The notes below the pieces were generated by a model. The model had not been told where the DNA came from. It did no database searches and saw only the letters and a list, made by a program, of their open reading frames with translations. 14,070 nucleotides of DNA from CAZCWX01 sp964502465 (GTDB lineage: Bacteria; Desulfobacterota; Binatia; Bin18), in NCBI GenBank assembly GCA_964502465.1, contig CAZCWX010000213.1, positions 1 to 14,070 on the forward strand, given 5' to 3'. Positions 7,084 through 13,492 of this stretch are shown here, piece after piece. Each line of letters begins with the position of its first letter. The stretch's first letter is position 1. The position numbers and the translations under genes are program-made.

Positions 7084-8104
7084 AGTGTCGATCATCATTC
7101 CCACCTACAACCGCCGCGATCTGGTACGCGAAGCGCTTGCTTCAGTGCAAGCCCAAACGTACCAAGACTGTGAACTGATTGTGGTTGATGACGGATCGAC
7201 TGATGGAACCGCCGAGGTCGTGCAGGAATTTCCCGGTGTGCATTACGTCTCCCAATCGAATCGTGGTGTTGCCGCTGCACGCAATCGCGGTGTCGCCCTC
7301 AGTTGTGGAGAACTTGTGGCGTTTCTCGATTCTGATGATCTCTGGCAACCTGGCAAACTGGACGCCCAGGTTGCTTTCTTCGCTACTTGTCCAGACGCAC
7401 AGATCTGCCAAACTGAAGAGATCTGGCTCCGTAACGACGTGCGGGTCAACCCCCATAACAAACATCGCAAAACGGGCGGTGATATTTTTGCGCGGAGTCT
7501 GGAACGGTGTCTGGTCAGTCCGTCGGCTGTCATGTTGCGGCGAGAATTATTCGAACGTATTGGCGGTTTCGATGAAAGGCTACCAGCCTGTGAGGATTAT
7601 GATCTGTGGCTGCGCATTGCGGTCACCACACCTATTTTTCTGATTGAGACCCCTCTTGTCATGAGGCGGGGCGGGCACGCGGATCAACTCTCACGCCGTT
7701 TTTGGGGGATGGATCGCTTCCGTGTGGTCGCGCTGTGCAAGCTCTTACAGTCAGGAATCCTTTCACCACAACAGCGGAGGCTGACCGAGGACATGTTGCG
7801 AGTCAAGTGTCAGATTCTTGCCCAGGGAGCACGCAAGAGAGGGAAGAATGAGGAGCCATATCTCGCCTTAGCCACTGCCCACTCGTCCCCTAGAATACTG
7901 CAATCTGATGCTGAGGTGGTACATGTCATTCTGAACGGAGTGGAGCAGAGTGAAGAATCTTCTGCTGTTTTCCCACCATATACCCAGATCCTTCGCGGAG
8001 TTTATCTCTTCGGGAACCTCAGGGCAGGCTCTGAGCGTAGCCGAAGGGCTCAGGATGACATGCCAACACACCAAGAGATGGCCAATCCACATAAAGTGCG
8101 CTGA
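7076..8104 (+). CDS. Family 2 glycosyltransferase with repeat-derived C-terminal tail
   Basis: This 342-residue protein is a GT-A-fold, family 2 glycosyltransferase. These enzymes transfer a sugar from a nucleotide donor to a surface glycan or lipid acceptor at the cytoplasmic side of the membrane. Motifs are VSIIIPTYNRRDLV (4-17), VVDDGSTDGT (36-45), the metal-binding FLDSDDLW (83-90), and GGFDERLPACEDYDLWLR (163-180) with the catalytic acidic pair. The chosen ATG overlaps the engB stop by 8 bases; an upstream in-frame extension runs inside engB and is not credible. Catalytic and helical parts end near residue 280. Residues from about 283 on are encoded by a palindromic repeat and read like translated repeat (VILNGVEQSEES, AGSERSRRAQDD), so the natural C-terminus was probably replaced. 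The acceptor is unknown. Confidence 0.9.
   Translation: MPRVSIIIPTYNRRDLVREALASVQAQTYQDCELIVVDDGSTDGTAEVVQEFPGVHYVSQSNRGVAAARNRGVALSCGELVAFLDSDDLWQPGKLDAQVAFFATCPDAQICQTEEIWLRNDVRVNPHNKHRKTGGDIFARSLERCLVSPSAVMLRRELFERIGGFDERLPACEDYDLWLRIAVTTPIFLIETPLVMRRGGHADQLSRRFWGMDRFRVVALCKLLQSGILSPQQRRLTEDMLRVKCQILAQGARKRGKNEEPYLALATAHSSPRILQSDAEVVHVILNGVEQSEESSAVFPPYTQILRGVYLFGNLRAGSERSRRAQDDMPTHQEMANPHKVR
7924..8061. repeat. Palindromic repeat inserted in the glycosyltransferase 3' end
   Basis: The left end reads TGTCATTCTGAACGGAGTGG and the right end reads GTAGCCGAAGGGCTCAGGAT followed by GACA. The outer arms are complementary (TGTCAT...ATGACA, extending outward to ACATGTCAT/ATGACATG with one mismatch). 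This is the 'TGTCATTCTGAGC...GCTCAGGATGACA' class of dispersed repeat, related to the copies at 25-102 and 11110-11174. The glycosyltransferase frame reads through it to a stop at 8102-8104, so the repeat supplies about 46 codons. Confidence 0.7.
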
Positions 8105-8115
8105 GGGATATAGTC

Positions 8116-8649
8116 TTGCCTTCACTGGTTGAGCAAATCGTTGCGTATGCTCAGGAGAAACGCCTAAGCACTGACACCCTTACACGCTGGCGGACCTGGA
8201 CTACAGAGGATCAAGCCGCGCTTCTCATCCTCGCCAGCGAGTTACAGCTCAATGAGAATCATCTCCGTGATTTCCTCGACTGGCTGGAGGAGATTGCCTT
8301 ACGCGATCGCTGTACAGTCGGCGCCGTCCTCGCCATACCGGAGATCCAGCGACAACTCCGCGCAAAAACGGCACGGAACGAAAAACTCAAAGCGGTAAAA
8401 GAATCCCTCAGGAAGGTACGGTATCCACGGTTGTCACGCCTTGAGGAGGACTTACGTATAGCAATCAAGGCGCTAGACCTTGGGGGTCGGGTCCGTGTAT
8501 CATTTCCGCCTACCCTCGAAGGAGACGAGGTGACGGTCACCATCACAGCTCGCAATGTGAGAGAACTTGATGACTGTCTCACACGCCTGCAACGGCGGCT
8601 TGAGGAGGGAGGCTTTCAGAAGCTCTTCGACCTCTTGGATGAGATATGA
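8116..8649 (+). CDS. Unknown helical protein upstream of the SPL-like gene
   Basis: This protein of about 177 residues belongs to no family I can name with confidence. The start is TTG at 8116 with GAGGGAT about 7 bases upstream; no in-frame ATG exists near the start. Most of it looks helical: an N-terminal half with TEDQAALLILASELQLNENHLRDF (about 30-53), then a basic stretch QLRAKTARNEKLKAVKESLRK (80-100). A C-terminal segment, GRVRVSFPPTLEGDEVTVTI then LDDCLTRLQRRLEE (124-164), resembles in pattern the short strand-strand-helix end of ParB-like DNA-binding proteins; I treat this as a weak analogy. There is no signal peptide or membrane segment. It sits 27 bases before the radical SAM gene in the same direction, so a shared role in DNA-damage handling is possible but unproven. 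Confidence 0.75.
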   Translation: MPSLVEQIVAYAQEKRLSTDTLTRWRTWTTEDQAALLILASELQLNENHLRDFLDWLEEIALRDRCTVGAVLAIPEIQRQLRAKTARNEKLKAVKESLRKVRYPRLSRLEEDLRIAIKALDLGGRVRVSFPPTLEGDEVTVTITARNVRELDDCLTRLQRRLEEGGFQKLFDLLDEI

Positions 8650-8676
8650 GGCAGAGAGTCTAGGATCTAGAGTCAA

Positions 8677-9822
8677 ATGGAACTGTATCAACCAAGCGCA
8701 ATGCTTATCGAACGGGGAGAAGAAAACACCGCAGTCGTACAGCGCGCCTTGGCACGATTGCCGCACGTTCCCGTGCGTATGGTGGAGAAAGGCTGGGAGC
8801 AGCAAGCAGCGGGAAAAGAGTCTGATCCCTTTACCGCCGGGAAGCGCCGGTTGCTGTTTACCCGGCAGCGTTCCACCTTCCTCGAACATTGCCCGGCTGG
8901 TACGCCTGGTTTGGTGTGCTGCAACTATCTTGTAGTGAGTCTCATCTCGAACTGCCCGATGGACTGTAGCTACTGTTTCCTGCAGGAATATCTGGTCAAC
9001 AACCCCACCCTGAAAGTATTCACCAACGTTGACGATCTGCTCAGCGAGGTCGCCGCGGTGGTTGATCGCCAGCCCTGGCGGCACTTCCGTATCGGCACCG
9101 GAGAGTTGTCTGATAGCCTGGCTTTGGACCCCCTGTTGGGGTTTTCCAGCGACCTGGTCCCGTTCTTTGCCGTGCGCAAAAACGTGCTTCTCGAACTGAA
9201 AACCAAGAGTGATTGTATTGACGGGCTCCTCCCTCTCGATCCCCAGGACCGGGTGGTTGTGTCGTGGACGCTGACTCCACCTGCTATTGTCGAAAGCGAA
9301 GAACATGGCACGGCTTCTTTTGCTGCTCGCGTAGCAGCAGCGCAGCGCGTGCAAGCTGCAGGGTATAAACTCGGTTTTCATTTCGATCCGATCATCGAAT
9401 ACCCTGGGTGGCAAGAGGACTATCGAGAAACCGTTGCCCAGCTTTTCTCAGCAATCGACCCGCGCCGCGTGGCGTGGATCAGTCTCGGCAGCTTACGCCT
9501 CACCTCAACTTTGCGGACCACGATGCGCAAGCGTTTCCCGACTACCCGCCTGCTTTCTGGCGAACAGGTGCTGTGTGCGGACGGGAAATGGCGGACCTTC
9601 CAAGCCCTGCGCGTCCGCATGTATCGGACCATCACCGGGTGGCTGAAGGAAGCGGCGCCGGAAGTGCCATTGTACATGTGCATGGAAACCGCACCGGTGT
9701 GGGCAAAAGTCTTCGGCCAGGCACCAGCCTGCGACAAAGACGTGGCCCGTAGCCTTATGACTCCTCATCTCGGCAGCCCTGCACAAGCTGACAGGCTTCA
9801 AGCCGCTCCGGCGCTGCGATGA
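8677..9822 (+). CDS. Spore photoproduct lyase-family radical SAM protein
   Basis: This 381-residue radical SAM protein carries CPMDCSYC (Cys93, Cys97, Cys100), the CxxxCxxC loop that binds the 4Fe-4S cluster used to cleave S-adenosylmethionine. The SPL-family pattern continues with SYCFLQEYL after the cluster, RIGTGELSDSL (138-148), ELKTKSD, GYKLGFHFDPII, and a C-terminal LYMCMETAPVWAKVFG. True spore photoproduct lyases repair thymine dimers using a hydrogen-donor cysteine about 43 residues after the cluster. In my alignment by eye that site falls in GTGELSD, which has no cysteine. Such homologues occur in bacteria that do not form spores, and their substrate is not established. The ATG at 8677 has only a weak purine run upstream. 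The TGA overlaps the MFS start (ATGA), so the two genes are coupled. Confidence 0.87.
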   Translation: MELYQPSAMLIERGEENTAVVQRALARLPHVPVRMVEKGWEQQAAGKESDPFTAGKRRLLFTRQRSTFLEHCPAGTPGLVCCNYLVVSLISNCPMDCSYCFLQEYLVNNPTLKVFTNVDDLLSEVAAVVDRQPWRHFRIGTGELSDSLALDPLLGFSSDLVPFFAVRKNVLLELKTKSDCIDGLLPLDPQDRVVVSWTLTPPAIVESEEHGTASFAARVAAAQRVQAAGYKLGFHFDPIIEYPGWQEDYRETVAQLFSAIDPRRVAWISLGSLRLTSTLRTTMRKRFPTTRLLSGEQVLCADGKWRTFQALRVRMYRTITGWLKEAAPEVPLYMCMETAPVWAKVFGQAPACDKDVARSLMTPHLGSPAQADRLQAAPALR

Positions 9823-11111
9823 CATTTTTCCACCGGCTGGTGGCTGACCTCGATTCTCAAGTCTTGCTCATCTCAGTCATGACCCTGGTGATCATGATGG
9901 GATCGAGCGTGATCTCTCCAGTCCTCCCATTGCTCGCCCAGGAGTTCGGTGTTTCCTACGCTGGAGCAGGGGCGCTCGTCTCCGTCTTTGCTATTGGCCG
10001 TATTCCCTTTGATTTCATCGGTGGCACGTTGGTGGATCGCGTGAGCCCACGCCTGATTGCCGGTGGTGGTGCAGCCCTGGTGACCCTTTCCGCGCTCCTC
10101 TCAGCGATTGCGCAAAGCTTTTCTGCACTGCTCTGGTATCGCCTTATTGGCGGCGTAGGCTCAGCCCTATTCACCATTACTGCTATGGCGTTTCTCGTCC
10201 GTACTGTGGCTCCTCAGCGCATGGGTCAGGCCATGAGTTTCTATCAGAGCATGCTTTTGCTCGGAGTGTCCGTTGGTCCAAGTGTCGGTGGCCTTTCCGC
10301 TCACCTCTTTCACAATCTTCATGCTCCGTTCTGGGCGATGGCCATCTTATCACTGGCTGTCACCGTCATGTGTTTTCGCTGGATCAGCGACTTTCCCGCT
10401 CCGCCAGCCACATCCCACGCCGTAGCTTCCAGTCGGACTTCGACGAAGACTGTCGTCGGCCATCTCTTACAGGACCGCACCTTTCTCTTCGTCTGTGTGC
10501 TGACTGTTTTGATCTTTGCCATGCGCTCAGGCCTCATGCTGAACCTGATGCCACTCTTTGCCCAGACGACCATAGGGCTCGGCGAGACGGGCATCGGGAT
10601 TGTCCAGTCGTTCTCTTCACTCGCCAACTTTCTCGTCGTGTGGCACGCGGGTCGATTACTCGATCGGGTCGGTCGTCGCCGGGTTACGCTGCCGAGTTTA
10701 TGGGCGACCGCCCTGGTGGTCTTGCTCTTTCCGGGGGCAACAACGCCCCTCTCGCTTGTGAGTGCAAGTGTGGCTTTCGGCGTCGTTATCGGGTATCTTG
10801 GTCCAGCGCCGGCAGCGATCATTGCCGACATTACTCCCAAAGAAACCGCCGGAACAGTCATGGGTCTCTATCGCATGGCAGGAGATATTGGCCTCTTGCT
10901 CGGGCCTATCGCCGTTGGTTGGGCGGCTGGCCACGTCGGGTTCGGTGCCGCTTTCGCCGCAGTTGCCGGCTGCACTGCTCTGGTGGCGCTTATGGGACTC
11001 GGGATACGGGAAACTCTCATCTTTCAGGAAGGCAAAATAGAGACTGCGCCGACCGAAAGGCTACCCTCGGCGACAAGTTCCCTCTCTCCTCGGAAAAGAG
11101 GACTCTCCTGA
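9819..11111 (+). CDS. Major facilitator superfamily transporter
   Basis: This 430-residue inner-membrane protein has about twelve hydrophobic helices, the usual MFS size. A first-half motif A appears as GGTLVDRVSPRL (68-79), and its second-half counterpart as GRLLDRVGRRR (278-288). A hydrophilic loop at about 189-215 separates the two six-helix halves. The pattern GPSVGGLSAHL (153-163) resembles motif C of drug:H+ antiporters, so export of a small molecule is the best guess; the substrate cannot be read. The ATG overlaps the TGA of the radical SAM gene. The last ~25 residues (from about 405) are hydrophilic and run up to a palindromic repeat that begins at the stop codon. The family is secure. 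Confidence 0.9.
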   Translation: MTFFHRLVADLDSQVLLISVMTLVIMMGSSVISPVLPLLAQEFGVSYAGAGALVSVFAIGRIPFDFIGGTLVDRVSPRLIAGGGAALVTLSALLSAIAQSFSALLWYRLIGGVGSALFTITAMAFLVRTVAPQRMGQAMSFYQSMLLLGVSVGPSVGGLSAHLFHNLHAPFWAMAILSLAVTVMCFRWISDFPAPPATSHAVASSRTSTKTVVGHLLQDRTFLFVCVLTVLIFAMRSGLMLNLMPLFAQTTIGLGETGIGIVQSFSSLANFLVVWHAGRLLDRVGRRRVTLPSLWATALVVLLFPGATTPLSLVSASVAFGVVIGYLGPAPAAIIADITPKETAGTVMGLYRMAGDIGLLLGPIAVGWAAGHVGFGAAFAAVAGCTALVALMGLGIRETLIFQEGKIETAPTERLPSATSSLSPRKRGLS

Positions 11112-11174
11112 GTCCTTCGCTCCTTCGACGGAGTCTATCCTGAGCATAGCCGAAGGACTCGGGACAGGCTCAGT
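11110..11174. repeat. Palindromic repeat/hairpin after the MFS gene
   Basis: GAGTCCTTCG (11110-11119) and CGAAGGACTC (11151-11160) are a perfect 10-bp inverted repeat overlapping the MFS stop codon. The right part (TGAGCATAGCCGAAGGACTC) closely matches TGAGCGTAGCCGAAGGGCTC inside the repeat at 7924-8061, so both belong to one dispersed family. The transcript would form a hairpin between the MFS and flavin-reductase genes. There is no T-run, so I do not call it an intrinsic terminator, though it could limit readthrough or protect mRNA ends. Confidence 0.65.
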
Positions 11175-11224
11175 TGACACGATAGGGGTGAGGGAGAAAA
11201 AGGACAAGAGGAGGGACAACTTCC

Positions 11225-11722
11225 ATGGAGCAAAAACTGGCCGAAGCATTAAGCGAGCTGACCACAGGCATTTACGTGCTGACCGTACGCGAAGGAGAGC
11301 ACCTGCATGGCATGTCGTCGTCTTGGGTGACTCAGGTCTCAGGGGACCCTCCGCTGATTATGGCTGCGGTAGACAAGCGGCATTTGAGTCATGGCATGAT
11401 CGAACGCCAAGGTGTTTTTGCCCTCAATGTCGTGGGTAGAAACAGGAAAGAACTAGAAGATTATTTTTTCTCGGCAGCCTCGCGTCGGCCAGACAATCTG
11501 GCTCCCTTTGCCTACGCATTCGGAGAAACCGGAGCCCCATTACTCACGCTCGCGATGGTGGTGTTTGAGTGCCGTGTGGTGAACCACTATCCGGCTGGAG
11601 ACCATACCTTGTTCGTTGCCGCTATCGTACAGGCGGCAGTACGCGAACCCGATCGACCGATGACCTCGTTGGATCTCCCCTACGTGTACGTTGGCACCGT
11701 GATTCAGCGTCAGAGGAATTGA
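11225..11722 (+). CDS. Flavin reductase-like split-barrel protein (first of a tandem pair)
   Basis: This 165-residue protein has the FMN-binding split-barrel fold of flavin reductases that supply reduced flavin to two-component monooxygenases. Visible signatures are LTTGIYVLTVREGEHLHGMS (about 11-30), SSSWVTQVSGDPPLIMAAVD, GVFALNVV, the SAASRRPDNL region, and AGDHTLFVAAIVQA (about 124-137) with the conserved GDHT. The ATG at 11225 follows GAGGAGGGA by about 9 bases, a strong ribosome site, and starts a new transcript-like unit after the repeat at 11110. It is paralogous to the next gene but clearly diverged. No flavin monooxygenase partner lies next to it. It could also be a pyridoxamine-oxidase-like or heme-related member of the same fold. 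Confidence 0.85.
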   Translation: MEQKLAEALSELTTGIYVLTVREGEHLHGMSSSWVTQVSGDPPLIMAAVDKRHLSHGMIERQGVFALNVVGRNRKELEDYFFSAASRRPDNLAPFAYAFGETGAPLLTLAMVVFECRVVNHYPAGDHTLFVAAIVQAAVREPDRPMTSLDLPYVYVGTVIQRQRN

Positions 11723-11780
11723 CAGCCCGGTGGCTGCTCTGTTAGCAGTCAGGGGATTCTGTATATAACCAGGAGGGGCT

Positions 11781-12257
11781 ATGGCTATCGATCCACGCGA
11801 GCTACGAAACGTTCTGGGGCATTTTGTTACCGGCGTCACGGTGATCACGACCAAAGATAAAGCTGGGAAACCTTTTGGCCTGACCGCCAATGCGTTTAGC
11901 TCGTTGTCGCTCTCTCCGCCTCTCGTGTTGATCTGTGTTGACAAAGCCGTAGATTGCTACGCCTGTTTCGAGCAATCGAAGGTCTTTGTAGTCAATTTTC
12001 TGAACGAAGAACAAGAACAGTTGTCCACCCGTTTTGCCACCAAAGGCATAGAAAAATTTACGGGGGTTGCCTGTCATGTAGGATCATGTGGTGCCCCGTT
12101 GCTTGATGGAGCCCTTGGTTATCTTGAGTGCAAAGTGGTCAACGCCTACGAAGGCGGAGACCACACGATCTACGTGGGTGAGATTCAGACAGCCACAGCC
12201 TCAGGTGATCGACCACTGTTGTTCTTCAAAGGGAAATATTACCACTTGCCGCAGTAA
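11781..12257 (+). CDS. Flavin reductase family protein (second of a tandem pair)
   Basis: This 158-residue protein is a typical NAD(P)H:flavin oxidoreductase domain. It has LGHFVTGVTVITTKD (12-26), GLTANAFSSLSLSPPLVLIC (33-52) forming the flavin-phosphate and isoalloxazine pocket, FVVNFLNEEQEQLSTRFA, and EGGDHTIYVGEI (123-134) with the conserved GDHTIxxGE signature. It would pass FMNH2 or FADH2 to an oxygenase or another acceptor. The ATG at 11781 has AGGAGGGG about 5 bases upstream. A 58-base gap separates it from its paralogue, so the two are probably co-transcribed. The tandem copies differ enough to suggest an old duplication or different partners. The stop lies directly beside the degraded amidase remnant on the other strand. 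Confidence 0.92.
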   Translation: MAIDPRELRNVLGHFVTGVTVITTKDKAGKPFGLTANAFSSLSLSPPLVLICVDKAVDCYACFEQSKVFVVNFLNEEQEQLSTRFATKGIEKFTGVACHVGSCGAPLLDGALGYLECKVVNAYEGGDHTIYVGEIQTATASGDRPLLFFKGKYYHLPQ

Positions 12258-12258
12258 C

Positions 12259-12460
12259 ACTGTCGGTTTTGCACCAACAAGATTATTCAGAGCGGCTGGC
12301 ACACGCCCGGAGCCTGCCGTAGCCATTCCCAAGGTAAAACTCACGAGACTGGCAGCCACGGCCACGGCTGAGCCTAAGCCGGCACCGCCCGGAATATAGC
12401 GTTCGTCGAGAGGAGACAAACCACAGCTTGACTGTGTGTCGCAAGCGTCGTGGAGAGAAC
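12259..12460 (-). pseudogene. Degraded fragment of an allophanate hydrolase/amidase
   Basis: On the minus strand one frame reads SPLDERYIPGGAGLGSAVAV, AASLVSFTLGMATAGSGRVP, AALNNLVGAKPT. This closely matches the amidase-signature core of allophanate hydrolases (family form: PFDPAYIPGGSSSGSAVAVA, then DTAGSGRVPAA, NNIVGLKPT). The piece just upstream, TLATHSQAVVC, fits the preceding family segment (TGLVGTRSPYGAV) but lies in another frame, so a frameshift falls near 12410-12420. The GGSSSGS loop with its catalytic serine is altered to GGAGLGS, while TAGSGR is kept. Nothing recognisable precedes 12460 or follows KPT. This is a short relic of a much longer gene (family about 450-600 residues). 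The match comes from memory of the family, not a search. Confidence 0.6.
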
Positions 12461-12640
12461 AGGTGCAACATCGCGGTGGGCAGCTACCGGCAAAAATATT
12501 GACCTCGCCCATTTGAGGACTTCTTTGGAGCATTTGGCATTTTTCTCGACTTCTGGCAGGATAACGTTTACCCCTGGACACAGAACCCAAGAGAGCAAAA
12601 GTCGGGGAGATAGTGTCTAGAGAGGAACAAGGAGGTAGGT
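12461..12640. other. Intergenic stretch before the LLM gene
   Basis: Together with the amidase relic at 12259-12460 this makes a gap of about 383 bases between the second flavin reductase and the LLM oxidoreductase. Apart from the relic I see no convincing gene. The last bases carry the strong ribosome site AAGGAGGT of the next gene. A promoter for that gene should lie here, but I could not fix a -10/-35 pair. Confidence 0.5.
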
Positions 12641-13486
12641 ATGAAACTCGGCATTGCGATGTTTGCTACCGATTACGCGATACGCCCGGATGAACTGGCC
12701 CGTGCCTGCGAGGAGCGCGGTTTCGAATCTGTCTGGCTTCCGGAACACACCCATATTCCTGCCAGTCGGAAGACTCCCTGGCCTCTTGGTGGTGACTTGC
12801 CAAAAGATTACTGGCATACACACGATCTGTTCGTGTCCCTCATGGCTGCGGCGGCAGCAACCAAAACCCTCAAGATCGGCAGTGGCATCTGTCTGGTGAT
12901 CGAACACGACCCGATCAAGCTGGCCAAGGAGGTGGCCTCGCTCGACCAGCTCTCCAATGGTCGGTTCCTTTTCGGCATTGGCGGCGGGTGGAATGTGGAG
13001 GAAATGGAGAATCATGGGACGCCCTTCAATCGTCGCTGGAAAGTGTTGCGCGAAAAGATCGAAGCAATGAAAGCAATTTGGACGCAGGAGAATGCAGAAT
13101 ATCACGGAGAGTTTGTCAACTTTGATCCCATCTGGTGCTATCCCAAGCCGCTGCAGAAACCCCATCCACCGATTTTGCTTGGGGCTCACACTGAAAGTGC
13201 TCTCAATCGGGTGGTGAACTATTGTGACGGATGGATTCCGGTCGGGGCTGCGGTCCGGGATCTGCGCGCATCTCTGAACGATCTACACGCTCGGGCAGGA
13301 AAAATGGACCGCCGACCACAAGACCTGTCAGTATCGATCTTCATGGCTGCGGATGACGAGAAAGTGCTCCGACAGTATCAGGAACTGGGAGTTGAACGAA
13401 CTGTTTTCGGCGTGCCGTCTGAGGGAAAGGACAAGGTGCTCCCACGCTTGGACAGGTACGCCACACTGATTGCCAAGGTCGCCTAG
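12641..13486 (+). CDS. LLM-class F420-dependent oxidoreductase
   Basis: This 281-residue TIM-barrel protein belongs to the luciferase-like monooxygenase superfamily, most like the F420-dependent TIGR03619-type group. Motifs are MKLGIAMFATDYAIRPDELA (1-20), RGFESVWLPEHTHIP (24-38) with the family PEHTHIP, LKIGSGICLV, HDPIKLAKEVASLDQLSNGR (88-107), FGIGGGWNVEEMENHG (110-125), and KPHPPILLGAH in the C-terminal half. Members use reduced deazaflavin F420 (some use FMN) to reduce or oxygenate small molecules; the substrate is not predictable. The ATG at 12641 has AAGGAGGT about 6 bases upstream, an ideal site. The nearby flavin reductases could feed it only if it uses FMN. The structured-RNA region begins about 10 bases after its stop, so it may be made by readthrough. 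Confidence 0.9.
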   Translation: MKLGIAMFATDYAIRPDELARACEERGFESVWLPEHTHIPASRKTPWPLGGDLPKDYWHTHDLFVSLMAAAAATKTLKIGSGICLVIEHDPIKLAKEVASLDQLSNGRFLFGIGGGWNVEEMENHGTPFNRRWKVLREKIEAMKAIWTQENAEYHGEFVNFDPIWCYPKPLQKPHPPILLGAHTESALNRVVNYCDGWIPVGAAVRDLRASLNDLHARAGKMDRRPQDLSVSIFMAADDEKVLRQYQELGVERTVFGVPSEGKDKVLPRLDRYATLIAKVA

Positions 13487-13492
13487 TGATCT

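Noticed and set aside
25..8061. CRISPR array
   Set aside because: The repeats are few, far apart, palindromic and unequal; there is no regular repeat-spacer pattern.
12201..12590. 129-codon minus-strand frame as an intact gene
   Set aside because: It overlaps the flavin reductase end, and only its middle part (12259-12420) resembles a known protein; the upstream part lies in a different frame from the matching homology. A relic fits better.
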